DNA of 64,000 nucleotides from Serinicoccus chungangensis (GCF_006337125.1 NZ_CP040887.1:1054001-1118000); one strand, 5' to 3'. Counted from the stretch's first letter, positions 11,518-20,744 are shown. The notes: a model not told the origin generated them from the sequence alone. Program-made: numbers and translations.

Positions 11518-12473
11518 CCCAGCGCCTCGCCGGCTCCGACAGGGAGCGGGGGGCCACCGCTGTCCTCGTGGCGCTGCTCCTGACCGTCATGGTCGGCTTC
11601 ACCGGGCTCGCTGTCGACGGCAGCGCCACCATGGCCAAGCGCCAGGAGCTGCAGAACGGCGCGGACGCCGCGGCGCTCGCCGCCGCCCAGGAGTGTGGCG
11701 AGAACGGGTGCGGAGCCATCGACGCCGTGGCCGGCCCGTACGGCGTGGCCAACGTGCGCGCCGAGACGGCCAGCGTCAGCACCGACCTGGACCCCGACGA
11801 GTCCGCCCGCGAGGTCACGGCCACCGTCACCGGTACCAAGACCCACTGGTTCCTCCCCGTCCTCGGCGTGGACAGCACCGAGCTGATAGCCACCGCCACC
11901 GCCGCGTGGGGGGCGCCGCAGAGGGGGCCGTCGATGCTGCCGCTCGCCGTCTCGCAGTGCAACTTCGAGAACGCCGCCGGCCCGGTGCTCGGGGTGCAGA
12001 TCAGCGTCTACATGCCCAAGAACGGCTCCGAGGCCAACGGCGGCGTCTGCAACTGGGGCTCGGACTACCCGCCCGGTTCCTTCGGGTGGCTGGACCACGC
12101 CGTCGAGTGCCAGGTCGAGATCGTCGTGGGGGCCTATGTCGACACCAAGACCGGCACCTCGACCGTCTCCGGGTGCGACTTCTCCTCGCTCGTCGGCGAG
12201 ACCGTGCTCATCCCGATCTTCGACGATGACATCGGCACCGGTGCGAGCGGCAAGGTCCGCGTCACGAGGTTCGCCGCACTGGAGCTCGAGGGGATCAAAC
12301 CCAGCAACGGCAGCTCGGCCTTCGGCCAGGCCTGCGGTCCCAAGCCGAGCCCCACCGCGGACTACCACAACACCTGCCTCACCGGGATCTTCAAGGAGTA
12401 CGTCGCCTCGCCCGACGACTACCTCGTCAGTGATGACGACACCGAGGTCACCGTCGTCACCCTCATCGACTAG
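11505..12473 (+). CDS. TadG-like pilus assembly protein
   Basis: 322-residue protein with RERGATAVLVALLLTVMVGF at its N-terminus followed by LAVDGSATMAKRQELQNGAD, the Tad-domain pattern of TadE/TadG-like proteins: one membrane anchor, then alanine-rich AADAAALAAAQ-like sequence and a large extracytoplasmic domain with eight or so cysteines that may form disulfides. GGAAGGAG lies about 7 bases before ATG 11505. It overlaps tadE, so the two are coupled. It probably anchors or terminates the pilus at the membrane; the exact role is inferred. Confidence 0.85.
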   Translation: MRRLTQRLAGSDRERGATAVLVALLLTVMVGFTGLAVDGSATMAKRQELQNGADAAALAAAQECGENGCGAIDAVAGPYGVANVRAETASVSTDLDPDESAREVTATVTGTKTHWFLPVLGVDSTELIATATAAWGAPQRGPSMLPLAVSQCNFENAAGPVLGVQISVYMPKNGSEANGGVCNWGSDYPPGSFGWLDHAVECQVEIVVGAYVDTKTGTSTVSGCDFSSLVGETVLIPIFDDDIGTGASGKVRVTRFAALELEGIKPSNGSSAFGQACGPKPSPTADYHNTCLTGIFKEYVASPDDYLVSDDDTEVTVVTLID

Positions 12474-12531
12474 CACCACCGCCCCATCCTGCTCATCACG
12501 TCCACTCCGGTCACAGGGAGAGTCGTTCCAC

Positions 12532-13419
12532 ATGCGTCGAGTCATTGCTGCCGTCCTCGCGATCGTCCTCGCGGCGCTCGGCATCGTCCTGGTGCTGCGC
12601 TACGCGCAGAACGCCGATCAGCGCGCGCTGGAGGGCATGGAGACCCGTCGGGTCTTCGTCGCCACCGAGCCCATCCCCGAGGGGACGCCGGCGCGCGAGC
12701 TCCCGGGGCTGACCGAGGCCCGGCGGGTGCCCGAGGCCTACCTCATCGGCGGTGTCATCACCGACCTCGACGACCTCGAGGGCGAGGTGGCCCTTGCGGA
12801 CGTCCCTGCGGGGGAGCAGCTGTCGACGGCCCGCTTCGCCACCCCCGACGAGATCCGGGGGCGCGACGACTTCGAGCTCCCCGAGGAGGCGCAGGACCTG
12901 CACCAGATCACCGTGCCGCTGGGCACGGCCCGGTCGCTCGGTGGTGACATCGCGGCTGGCGACACGGTCGGGGTGTTCATGTCGTTCGAGGCGGAGTTCC
13001 AGCGGGGTCTCTACGTCGACGCCGACGGCGAGGTGCGCTGGCTGGAGGATCTCCCAGATGACGCCCAGTCGGACTCATCCGAGGACGGCGGCAACGACAG
13101 CCTGCGGCTCGACCTCACCCAGCTCGCCATCGAGAAGGTGCTGGTCACCCGGGTTCAGGGCGGTTACGTGCCGGCCCCCGCGCCGGCGGCCACTGACGAG
13201 GAGGAGCAGGACACCGCCGCGGCTCAGGAAGAGGAGTCCGGCCCCGAGGAGGAGATCCTCGTCACCCTGGCCCTGTCCGGTGGCGACGCCGAGCGCCTGG
13301 TCTACGCCATGGAGTTCGGGACGGTCTGGCTCAGCTACGAGCCGGAGACGGCCCAGGAGGACGAGCCTGACGTCAAGGTTGTGCAGCTACCCGAGCTCGT
13401 CGGGGACGTGCTCCAGTGA
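12532..13419 (+). CDS. CpaB/RcpC-like pilus assembly protein with SAF domain
   Basis: 295-residue protein with an N-terminal membrane segment (VIAAVLAIVLAALGIVLVL) and a SAF-like domain (RRVFVATEPIPEGTPAREL, later DVPAGEQLSTARF), as in CpaB/RcpC. The middle is acidic, with a Glu-rich stretch (TDEEEQDTAAAQEEE), and the end contains a second conserved strand region. In Gram-negative bacteria CpaB works with a secretin; here there is none, so it more likely acts on the outer face of the membrane or the cell wall. GGGAG precedes ATG 12532; the stop overlaps tadZ. Confidence 0.88.
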   Translation: MRRVIAAVLAIVLAALGIVLVLRYAQNADQRALEGMETRRVFVATEPIPEGTPARELPGLTEARRVPEAYLIGGVITDLDDLEGEVALADVPAGEQLSTARFATPDEIRGRDDFELPEEAQDLHQITVPLGTARSLGGDIAAGDTVGVFMSFEAEFQRGLYVDADGEVRWLEDLPDDAQSDSSEDGGNDSLRLDLTQLAIEKVLVTRVQGGYVPAPAPAATDEEEQDTAAAQEEESGPEEEILVTLALSGGDAERLVYAMEFGTVWLSYEPETAQEDEPDVKVVQLPELVGDVLQ

Positions 13420-14594
13420 GTGCCACGATCCTCGTCACCTCCTCCACCGAAGCTGCCCGGAAGGTGCGGCTCGCCGGGGGCGACGACCTGACGGTGCTCC
13501 AACCGCAGCAGCTGCCGGCCACCGCGCCCCAGTTGGTGGCCATGGCCCCCGAGCCCGACCTGGTCAGCGCGGTGCTCCTGGACGTCCGGGCCGGCGGTGT
13601 CGCCGAGGCCCAGGCGCTGGACGTCGCGGGACGTCTGGCGGCCCAGTACCCGTCGGTATCCGTCCTGCTGCTCACCGACGCCGCGGACCGGCTGGCCCTG
13701 CCGGCGCTGCGCGGCGGGGTACGCGACCTGGTGGACCCGGACCTCTCGATGGAGGAGCTGCGTCTGTCGCTGCGACGGGCCGTCGAGAGCGCCACCGCGG
13801 GCACATCCGAGCCGCAGAGCTTCACCGGTCGCGTCATCACCGTCGCCTCGCCCAAGGGCGGCGTCGGCAAGACCACGCTGGCCACCAACATCGCGGCCGC
13901 GCTCGCGGAGCAGGCGCCCCAGGGCACGGTGCTGGTCGACCTGGACGTGCAGTTCGGCGATGTCGCCTCCGCGCTGGACCTCCAGCCGACCTACACCCTC
14001 GGTGACATCGTCGTCGGGCCTGGGCTCTCCGACGCCATGACCCTCAAGACGCTGCTGACCCGGCACGGGTCGGGACTCCAGGTCGTGTGTGGCGTGCACA
14101 GCCCCGCCGAGGCCGATGTCGTGACCCCGGCCGCCGTCGACACCCTGCTGCGGCTGCTCAAGCAGGAGTTCCGTTTCGTCGTGCTCGACACCGCCCCCGG
14201 GTTGAGTGAGCAGACGCTGGCCGCGATCGACCACACCACCGACCTCGTGCTCATCACCAGCCTGGACGTGCCGGGCGTGCGCGGGCTCAAGAAGGAGCTC
14301 GAGGTGCTCGACGAGCTGGAGCTGTCTCCCTCGACGCGGCACGTGGTCGTGAACTTCGCCGACGGTGATGCGGGACTGACCGTCAAGGACGTCACCGCCG
14401 CCATCGGCCGGGAGGTCGACCTCGCCCTGCCCCGCTCGCCCAAGGTGCCGCGCAGCACCAACCAGGGTCGGCCCATGGTGAGCGCCATGCCGAAGGACAA
14501 GCTGAGCCGGGCCATCACCGGTTTCGTCGGTCGCTTCGCCCATCTCCCTAGCGGGAACCGCTGGAACGGCCGACACCGAGGAGTGGTCCGATGA
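13416..14594 (+). CDS. TadZ/CpaE-like ATPase
   Basis: 392-residue protein with an N-terminal receiver-like domain (about residues 1-120, ending GGVRDLVDPDLSMEELRLSL) and a MinD/ParA-type ATPase domain: deviant Walker A SPKGGVGKTTLATN near residue 147, VLVDLDVQFGDVASAL and VVLDTAPGLSEQTL. CpaE/TadZ proteins place Tad machines, often at a cell pole. Start GTG 13416 overlaps the upstream stop; the gene overlaps tadA by 4 bases. Its partner at the pole could be the DivIVA-like protein encoded at the end of this operon (inference). Confidence 0.92.
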   Translation: MSATILVTSSTEAARKVRLAGGDDLTVLQPQQLPATAPQLVAMAPEPDLVSAVLLDVRAGGVAEAQALDVAGRLAAQYPSVSVLLLTDAADRLALPALRGGVRDLVDPDLSMEELRLSLRRAVESATAGTSEPQSFTGRVITVASPKGGVGKTTLATNIAAALAEQAPQGTVLVDLDVQFGDVASALDLQPTYTLGDIVVGPGLSDAMTLKTLLTRHGSGLQVVCGVHSPAEADVVTPAAVDTLLRLLKQEFRFVVLDTAPGLSEQTLAAIDHTTDLVLITSLDVPGVRGLKKELEVLDELELSPSTRHVVVNFADGDAGLTVKDVTAAIGREVDLALPRSPKVPRSTNQGRPMVSAMPKDKLSRAITGFVGRFAHLPSGNRWNGRHRGVVR

Positions 14595-16087
14595 AGCTCT
14601 CCGACCGGCTGCGCGCCGCGCAGAACCCACGCACCCCGCAGCCGGTGTCCCCGGCAGCGGTGCCGACGGCCACCCCGGCTCTCCCATCGCCCACGCCCGA
14701 CCGGGCCGTCGAGACCACCGTCGAGGACGCGCCGACGGCTCAGGCGCCCCCCGTCGAGCGGCCCCCGACGTCGACAGCGGGGACCCCGGCTCCGGTGAGC
14801 TCTGCGCTGCAGAGCTTCAAGGAGCAGGCGCGGGAGCAGCTCTTCCAGAAGCTGGGGGGCCGGCTCACCGACTCCTCCCTGCAGGAGGCCGAGCTGCAGG
14901 CGCTCGTGCGCAAGGAGCTGGCCGCGCTGGTCCAGTCCGCCGACATCTCGCTCAAGCCGGAGGAGCGGCGGCGGCTCATCGACGACCTCACCGACGACGT
15001 CCTCGGCTACGGTCCGCTCCAGAAACTGCTCGACGACGACGACGTCACCGAGGTCATGGTCAACGGGCCGGACCACGTCTACGTCGAGCGGGCGGGCCGG
15101 CTCACCAACTCGGGAGTCGTCTTCACGTCCGAGGAGCAGCTGCGCCGGGTCATCGAGCGCATCGTCTCCCGGGTGGGGCGGCGCATCGACGAGTCGTCTC
15201 CGCTCGTGGACGCCCGGCTCGAGGACGGCTCGCGCGTCAACGCGGTGATCCCGCCCCTGGCGGTCAACGGCTCGTCGCTGACCATCCGCAAGTTCGGCAA
15301 GGTGCCGCTCATGGCCGCCGACCTCGTGCGGCGCGACTCGCTGACTCCCGAGATGGTCACCCTGCTCGACGCGTGCGTCAAGGCACGGCTCAACATCCTC
15401 GTCACGGGTGGGACCGGCACCGGCAAGACGACGCTGCTGAACGTGCTCTCCTCCTTCATCCCGAGCGACGAGCGCATCGTCACCATCGAGGACGCCGTGG
15501 AGCTGCAGCTCCAGCAGGAGCACGTGGTGCGGCTGGAGAGTCGGCCGCCCAACATCGAGGGCCGCGGCGCCATCACCATCCGCGACCTCGTCCGCAACTC
15601 CCTCCGCATGCGTCCCGACCGCATCGTCGTCGGTGAGGTGCGGGGCGCCGAGAGCCTGGACATGCTGCAGGCGATGAACACCGGCCACGAGGGGTCGCTG
15701 TCCACCGTCCACGCCAACACCCCCCGCGACGCCATCGCTCGGCTCGAGACCCTCGTCCTCATGGCCGGCATGGACCTGCCGCTGCGGGCGATCCGCGAGC
15801 AGATCTCCTCCGCGGTGGACCTCATCGTGCACCTCTCGCGACTGCGGGACGGCACCCGCCGGGTCACCCACGTCACCGAGGTGCAGGGCATGGAGGGGGA
15901 GATCATCACCCTGCAGGACGCCTTCGTCTTCGACTTCAGTGCCGGGGTGGACGAGCACGGGAAGTTCCTCGGGCGCCCGCGTGCCACCGGCGTGCGTCCG
16001 GGCTTCACCGAGCGCTTCGAGGACCTCGGCATCCGGCTGCCGCCCGGGGTCTTCGACCAGGACCTGAGGGCGAGGGAGACGTGGTGA
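14591..16087 (+). CDS. tadA: TadA/CpaF secretion ATPase
   Basis: 498-residue hexameric motor ATPase of the type II/IV secretion family that powers pilus assembly. A Pro/Thr/Ala-rich N-terminal extension of about 75 residues precedes the N-terminal domain (DVLGYGPLQKLLDDDDVTEV) and the catalytic domain: Walker A VTGGTGTGKTTLLNVL near residue 275, Asp box TIEDAVELQL, Walker B RPDRIVVGEVRG and the His box GHEGSLSTVHAN. Start ATG 14591 overlaps tadZ, and the stop overlaps tadB. Confidence 0.95.
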   Translation: MKLSDRLRAAQNPRTPQPVSPAAVPTATPALPSPTPDRAVETTVEDAPTAQAPPVERPPTSTAGTPAPVSSALQSFKEQAREQLFQKLGGRLTDSSLQEAELQALVRKELAALVQSADISLKPEERRRLIDDLTDDVLGYGPLQKLLDDDDVTEVMVNGPDHVYVERAGRLTNSGVVFTSEEQLRRVIERIVSRVGRRIDESSPLVDARLEDGSRVNAVIPPLAVNGSSLTIRKFGKVPLMAADLVRRDSLTPEMVTLLDACVKARLNILVTGGTGTGKTTLLNVLSSFIPSDERIVTIEDAVELQLQQEHVVRLESRPPNIEGRGAITIRDLVRNSLRMRPDRIVVGEVRGAESLDMLQAMNTGHEGSLSTVHANTPRDAIARLETLVLMAGMDLPLRAIREQISSAVDLIVHLSRLRDGTRRVTHVTEVQGMEGEIITLQDAFVFDFSAGVDEHGKFLGRPRATGVRPGFTERFEDLGIRLPPGVFDQDLRARETW

Positions 16088-17022
16088 GCCTGATACTCAG
16101 CCCTTGGGCCGCCGCCCTGCTGATCCTGGCCGGGCTCGGCCTCGCCCTGGCCGTCATCCTCGTGCCCTCCACCCGGGCAGCCGCCCGGCGGCGGGTGGGG
16201 GCGGTCCAGCAGCAGTCGACCCTGACCCGCGTCACCGACCGGGCCACGGCATCCATCGCCAGCACCGTCGCCCGGGGCCGTCGAGGGCTGGCCTGGGAGC
16301 GCGCGCTGGACCGGGGCGGCTTCACCCAGACCCTGCCGGAGTACCTCCTCCTCGTGGGTGCCGCGGCGCTGGTGGGCCTGGCCATCGGGGTCGTGCTGGG
16401 CTCGGTCGTCATCGCCGTCCTGCTCAGCGGGTTCGCGGTGGCCGGTGGTTTCCTCCTCGTGAGCATCAAGGCCGAGCGGCGCCGGAGCGCCTTCGCCGAG
16501 CAGCTCGACGACATCCTGACCCTGCTGGCGAGTAACCTGCGGGCCGGGCACAGCCTGCAGCAGGCGCTGGACTCGCTGACCGCTGACACTGAGGACCCGG
16601 CCGCGGGCGAGATCAGCCGTGCGGTGACCCAGATCCGGGTCGGTCGGGACACCACCGAGGCGCTCGCGGACGTCGCCGAGCGGATGGACAGCGACGACTT
16701 CCGCTGGGTGGTGCAGGCCATCGCCATCCACCGCCAGGTCGGCGGCAACCTCTCCGAGGTGCTCGACACCGTCGCGGAGACCATCCGGTCCCGCGGGCAG
16801 CTGCGTCGCCAGGTCGAGGCGCTCAGCGCTGAGGGCAAGCTCTCCGGGCGGGTGCTCATGGCGCTGCCCTTCTTCGTCGTCCTCGTGCTGTCTTTCCTCA
16901 ACCCCGGCTACCTGTCGGTCTTCACCACCACGACGTTGGGCTTCCTCATGATGGGGGCGGCCGGTGTGCTGCTCGTCGTGGGCTTCTTCTGGATGCGGGC
17001 GACCGTCAAGGTGGAATTCTGA
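16081..17022 (+). CDS. tadB: TadB, pilus platform membrane protein
   Basis: 313-residue T2SF-type inner-membrane platform protein. It has an N-terminal membrane helix, two central helices (VLGSVVIAVLLSGFAVAGGF), the T2SF cytoplasmic domain with LLASNLRAGHSLQQALDSL and QVGGNLSEVLDTVAETIR, and two C-terminal helices. Two adjacent GTG codons (16081 and 16084) can start it; 16084 would give the GTGA overlap seen elsewhere. It pairs with TadC as the assembly platform for the TadA motor. Confidence 0.92.
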   Translation: MVSLILSPWAAALLILAGLGLALAVILVPSTRAAARRRVGAVQQQSTLTRVTDRATASIASTVARGRRGLAWERALDRGGFTQTLPEYLLLVGAAALVGLAIGVVLGSVVIAVLLSGFAVAGGFLLVSIKAERRRSAFAEQLDDILTLLASNLRAGHSLQQALDSLTADTEDPAAGEISRAVTQIRVGRDTTEALADVAERMDSDDFRWVVQAIAIHRQVGGNLSEVLDTVAETIRSRGQLRRQVEALSAEGKLSGRVLMALPFFVVLVLSFLNPGYLSVFTTTTLGFLMMGAAGVLLVVGFFWMRATVKVEF

Positions 17023-17921
17023 TGGCCAGCCCGTTCGTCGCGGTCGTCGTGGCCGTGGTCGCCGTCGCCGCCGCGGCCCTGCTGCTCACCTACTCACTCA
17101 CGTCCGACACGGGTGCGCAACGCTCGCGGGCGGTGGCGAACCTGCACCGGGGCGGCGCCCGCGTCGGCGAGCGTGCGCAGGACGAGCCGCAGCGATCGGG
17201 ACTCGTGGGGCTCTCGCGGCGGCTCACCCCGACCGCCTGGGTGCGCCAGCTCGACCGGCTCCTGGCCCGCGCGGGGCGGCCGGCGGCCTGGCCGCTCGAG
17301 CGGATCCTCGTCACCAAGCTGCTGGGCGCGAGCGGCGCCCTGGCCCTGATGCTGCTGCTGATCTCGCGCAACCCGGGCAGCCGCCTGGTCGTCTTCGGGG
17401 TCGCCGTGGTTGGCCTCGCCTGGTTCCTGCCCGACCTCCTGCTCTACAACACCGGCATCAAGCGGCGGACGCAGATCCAGAAGGCGCTGCCGGACACCCT
17501 CGACCAGATGACCATCGCCGTCGAGGCCGGGCTCGGCTTCGAGGCGGCCATGGCCCACGTCGCGCGCAACAGCAACGGACCGCTGGCCGAGGAGCTCATC
17601 CGCACGCTGCAGGACATCCAGGTCGGCCAGCCCCGGCGGCAGGCCTACCAGGCCCTGGCCGACCGCAGCCCGGAGCCGGACCTGCGCCGCTTCCTCCGTG
17701 CGGTCATCCAGGCGGAGCGGCACGGGGTCTCCATCGCCCGGGTGCTCTCCACCCAGGCCGACGAGATGCGCCTCAAGCGCCGGCAGCGCGCCGAGGAGAA
17801 GGCCATGAAGATCCCCGTCAAGGTCGTCTTCCCGCTCATCCTCACCATCCTGCCCGTGCTCTTCATCATCGTCATGGGCCCGGGTGTCATCAACATCATC
17901 GATTCCTTCTCCGGCCGCTAG
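17022..17921 (+). CDS. tadC: TadC, pilus platform membrane protein
   Basis: 299-residue second platform protein, also with a T2SF domain (LPDTLDQMTIAVEAGLGFEA, then ERHGVSIARVLSTQADEMR) and membrane helices at the N-terminus (AVVAVAAAALLLTYSLT), in the middle and at the C-terminus (LILTILPVLFIIVMGPGVI). The ATG shares a base with the tadB stop. It is followed after 27 bases by the DivIVA-like gene, which has its own ribosome site, AAAGGGG. Confidence 0.92.
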   Translation: MASPFVAVVVAVVAVAAAALLLTYSLTSDTGAQRSRAVANLHRGGARVGERAQDEPQRSGLVGLSRRLTPTAWVRQLDRLLARAGRPAAWPLERILVTKLLGASGALALMLLLISRNPGSRLVVFGVAVVGLAWFLPDLLLYNTGIKRRTQIQKALPDTLDQMTIAVEAGLGFEAAMAHVARNSNGPLAEELIRTLQDIQVGQPRRQAYQALADRSPEPDLRRFLRAVIQAERHGVSIARVLSTQADEMRLKRRQRAEEKAMKIPVKVVFPLILTILPVLFIIVMGPGVINIIDSFSGR

Positions 17922-17948
17922 GTCGGACGAGCGAAAGGGGACTGCACC

Positions 17949-19103
17949 GTGCCACTGCACCCGGACGACGTGATCCGCAAGACCTTCAGGACCACCCAGC
18001 TGCGCCGTGGGTATGACGAGTCGCAGGTCGACGCCTTCCTCGAGGAGGTCGTGACCGAGCTGCGGCGTCAGCAGGCCCGGGTGGAGGAGCTCGAGGGGGA
18101 GGTGGCCGGCCATACCTCGCGCGGCGCCGACGACGAGGTGTCCGAGCGGGTGCAGCGTGAGCAGCACCAGGTCGACCTCATCCGCACCGAGCGCCGCGAG
18201 CTGGTCACCGAGCTCGCGGAGGTGCAGGCCCGGCTCGACCGGTCCACCACCGCCGCCGACGAGGCCGACGAGCGCGCCGCTGCCGCCGAGGCGGCCGCGC
18301 GTCAGGCACAGAGCCGCCAGGAGGAGGCCGAGGCCGGCCTCGCCGCGAAGGAGGACGCGCTGCGCCGGGTCCAGACCGAGCTGGACCAGACGGTCGCGGC
18401 CCACGACCGGGCCGCCACCGAGCTGCGCACCCTGCGGGTGGCGGCCGAGACCCGGGGGACCGAGACCTTCGGGGACGACCTGGACCTGCCCGAGGGCGAC
18501 GACCCGCAGCGGACGGACCTCGACGTCATCCTCACGGTGGCCCGGCGGCTGCACGAGGACTACGTGGAGCAGGGTCGGGCCGAGGGCGACCGGCTGCGCG
18601 AGCAGGCCCGCGTCGAGAGCGAGGCCGTCCTGGCCCGGGCCCAGGCGGACGCCGAGGCCCAGACGGCCCAGGCCCGGGAGCAGAGCGTCGGCCTGCTGGA
18701 CCAGGCCCAGGCCGAGCACGACCGCCTCGTCGGGGAGGCCCAGGCCGAGCAGGAGCGCCTGCTGGGCCAGGGCCGCTCCGAGCACGAGCGGCTGGTCGGG
18801 GAGGGGCAGGGCGAGCGGGAGCGTCTGCTGGCCGACGCGCGGGCCGAGCACGACCGCCTCCTCGCGGAGGCCCAGGGCGAGCACCACCGCCTGCTCACCG
18901 AGGGCCGGGACCAGCACGACCGTCTCGTCGCCGAGGCGGAGGAGGAGCGCGCGGGCATCCTGGCCGACCTGCAGACCCGCAGGACCATGCTGGAGCAGCG
19001 GCTCGCCGGGCTGGACGAGGCGCAGGCCGGCTACCGGCAGCGGCTGCGCGAGCTCGTCCAGGCGCAGCTGTCCGCGCTGGACGACGAGGCCTGGCGCCGC
19101 TGA
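17949..19103 (+). CDS. DivIVA-domain coiled-coil protein, paralogue of Wag31, last gene of the Tad operon
   Basis: 384-residue protein. The first 40 residues (PDDVIRKTFRTTQLRRGYDE, then SQVDAFLEEVVTELRR) are a DivIVA lipid-binding domain closely matching the Wag31-type protein encoded at 21772. A long Glu/Arg/Ala-rich coiled coil follows, with a short conserved patch VILTVARRLHEDYVEQG, then seven 11-residue repeats at about residues 256-332. DivIVA proteins bind curved membrane at poles and septa and recruit partners. Placement behind tadC suggests it positions the pilus machine; that is inference. AAAGGGG precedes GTG 17949. Confidence 0.88.
   Translation: MPLHPDDVIRKTFRTTQLRRGYDESQVDAFLEEVVTELRRQQARVEELEGEVAGHTSRGADDEVSERVQREQHQVDLIRTERRELVTELAEVQARLDRSTTAADEADERAAAAEAAARQAQSRQEEAEAGLAAKEDALRRVQTELDQTVAAHDRAATELRTLRVAAETRGTETFGDDLDLPEGDDPQRTDLDVILTVARRLHEDYVEQGRAEGDRLREQARVESEAVLARAQADAEAQTAQAREQSVGLLDQAQAEHDRLVGEAQAEQERLLGQGRSEHERLVGEGQGERERLLADARAEHDRLLAEAQGEHHRLLTEGRDQHDRLVAEAEEERAGILADLQTRRTMLEQRLAGLDEAQAGYRQRLRELVQAQLSALDDEAWRR
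18714..18944 (+). repeat. Seven 33-bp repeats coding an 11-residue coiled-coil unit
   Basis: The units start EHDRLVGEAQA, EQERLLGQGRS, EHERLVGEGQG, ERERLLADARA, EHDRLLAEAQG, EHHRLLTEGRD and QHDRLVAEAEE. They are exactly 33 bp apart and degenerate at DNA level. An 11-residue period (hendecad) gives a near-straight coiled coil. Arg-Leu at positions 4-5 is nearly constant. Confidence 0.85.
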
Positions 19104-19120
19104 GCCCGGGGCGGGGCCGC

Positions 19121-19126
19121 TACCCT
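19121..19126 (+). promoter_or_regulatory. -10 box for a leaderless pgeF transcript
   Basis: TACCCT is followed after 7 bases by GTG 19134, with no Shine-Dalgarno sequence. The expected transcription start coincides with the start codon. It gives pgeF and the dcw tail a promoter independent of the Tad operon. Confidence 0.5.
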
Positions 19127-19133
19127 GCTGACC

Positions 19134-19937
19134 GTGTTCACCTGGCGAGAGCGGCTCGACCCGACCGGCGACGGCTACGGCGTGGAGTGGGCGGTCACCG
19201 ACCGGCACGGCGGCGCGAGCCAGGACGGCTACGCGTCGTTCAACCTCGGCACCCACGTCGGTGACCTGCCGGAGGCGGTCGAGACGAACCGGCACCGCCT
19301 GGCCCACGAGCTCGGCCTGCGAGGGGCCGACCTGCGCCTCATGGACCAGCAGCACGGCTGCTCCGTCGCGCTGACCACCTCCACCCGGGCGGGGGCCGCC
19401 GGTGGTGCACCGCCGCCCCCCGGGGCGGACCGGGACGCCCCGGCGCCGGCCGTGGACGCCCTCGTCACCGACCGCACCGACGAGGCGCTCGTGGTGCTGG
19501 TCGCCGACTGCGTGCCCCTCCTGCTCGTCGACCGCACGGAGGGGCTGGCGGCCGCCGTCCACGCCGGCCGGCCGGGGCTGCTCGCGGGGGTCGTCCCGGC
19601 GGCCCTCCAGGTGCTGGGCGAGCTGGGCGCGCGCCGGCTCGAGGCGGTCGTCGGCCCGTCGGTGTGCCCGCGCTGCTACGAGGTCCCCCCGCACCTGCGC
19701 GACGAGGCGGCGGCGCTCACCCCGGCCGCCTCCGCGGTCTCCTGGACCGGCACGCCCGCGATCGACGTCGCGTCCGGGGTGGTGCAGCAGCTGGCCGACA
19801 GCGACCTCGACGTGACCCTCCGGTGGCTGCCCGGCTGCACGCGGGAGCGGTCCGACCTCTACTCCTACCGTCGTGACGGCGTCACCGGTCGCTTCGCCGG
19901 GGTCGTGCGGCTGCTGCCGCCGGAGCAGGTGGCCTGA
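19134..19937 (+). CDS. pgeF: PgeF/YfiH family peptidoglycan-editing amidase
   Basis: 267-residue DUF152-family protein. Members remove wrongly incorporated amino acids from peptidoglycan precursors and were once annotated as laccases. Metal-site motifs are visible: MDQQHGCSVALT, VLVADCVPLLLVD and AVHAGRPG (the actinobacterial form of HAGWRG), then GPSVCPRCYEVP. GTG 19134 has no ribosome site but a -10 box 7 bases away. In other actinobacteria it directly follows ftsZ; here the Tad locus separates them. Confidence 0.92.
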   Translation: MFTWRERLDPTGDGYGVEWAVTDRHGGASQDGYASFNLGTHVGDLPEAVETNRHRLAHELGLRGADLRLMDQQHGCSVALTTSTRAGAAGGAPPPPGADRDAPAPAVDALVTDRTDEALVVLVADCVPLLLVDRTEGLAAAVHAGRPGLLAGVVPAALQVLGELGARRLEAVVGPSVCPRCYEVPPHLRDEAAALTPAASAVSWTGTPAIDVASGVVQQLADSDLDVTLRWLPGCTRERSDLYSYRRDGVTGRFAGVVRLLPPEQVA

Positions 19938-19939
19938 GC

Positions 19940-20680
19940 ATGGGCGGGGACCGCGCGACCGAGCTCGCCTCCGCGCTCGAGACGGTGCGCCGACGCGTCG
20001 ACACCGCCTGGGCGGACGCCGGCCGCGACGGGCAGCGACCCACGCTGGTCGTGGTGACCAAGTTCTTCCCCGGCAGCGACGTCGAGCTGCTGGCCGGCCT
20101 GGGCGTCACCGACATCGGTGAGAGCCGCGACCCAGAGGCCGGGGACAAGGTCGCCGGTCTGCCCGGGCAGCTGCGCGCGGACCTGCGGGTCCACTTCGTC
20201 GGCCAGCTCCAGACCAACAAGGCGCGGCGCGTGGCCCGGTATGCCGACGTCGTCCAGTCGGTCGACCGGGCGCGGCTGGTCCGCGCCCTCGAGCGGGGCC
20301 GGGAGGAGGCCGTCGACGAGGGGGAGCAGGAGGACCCGCTGGGGGTCCTCCTGCAGGTCGACCTCGGGGAGGGCGAGCAGGCAGGACGCGGTGGTGCGGC
20401 ACCGGACGAGGTGGCGGCGCTGGCCGAGGACGTGGCCGCCGCGCGGTGGCTGGAGCTCCGGGGCGTCATGGCGATCGCGCCCCTCGACCTGGCGCCTGAC
20501 GACACCCGTCGGGCCTTCGACCGGCTCGTCGGGCTCAGGGAGCAGCTGCGGCAGGCCCACCCCCGCGCCACGTGGGTGTCCGCGGGCATGAGCGGCGACC
20601 TCGAGATCGCCGTCGCGGCCGGTGCGACACACCTGCGTGTCGGGAGCGCAATCCTCGGTTCGCGACCGCCCCAGCGGTAG
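19940..20680 (+). CDS. YggS family pyridoxal-phosphate homeostasis protein
   Basis: 246-residue fold-type III PLP-binding protein without known catalysis; the family keeps PLP and amino-acid pools balanced. The PLP lysine is in LVVVTKFFPGSDV, followed by DIGESRDPEAGDKVAG, VHFVGQLQTNKARRV and the C-terminal GMSGDLEIAVAAGATHLRVG phosphate-binding motif. ATG 19940 is 2 bases after the pgeF stop, so they are one transcript. Its TAG stop forms part of a TAGCGT box (20678-20683), a possible -10 for sepF. Confidence 0.93.
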   Translation: MGGDRATELASALETVRRRVDTAWADAGRDGQRPTLVVVTKFFPGSDVELLAGLGVTDIGESRDPEAGDKVAGLPGQLRADLRVHFVGQLQTNKARRVARYADVVQSVDRARLVRALERGREEAVDEGEQEDPLGVLLQVDLGEGEQAGRGGAAPDEVAALAEDVAAARWLELRGVMAIAPLDLAPDDTRRAFDRLVGLREQLRQAHPRATWVSAGMSGDLEIAVAAGATHLRVGSAILGSRPPQR

Positions 20681-20744
20681 CGTCGTGCACGACCGATCCA
20701 CCCACGGGAGCTACGACCCGACACGCACCTAGGAGCTCGCACAC

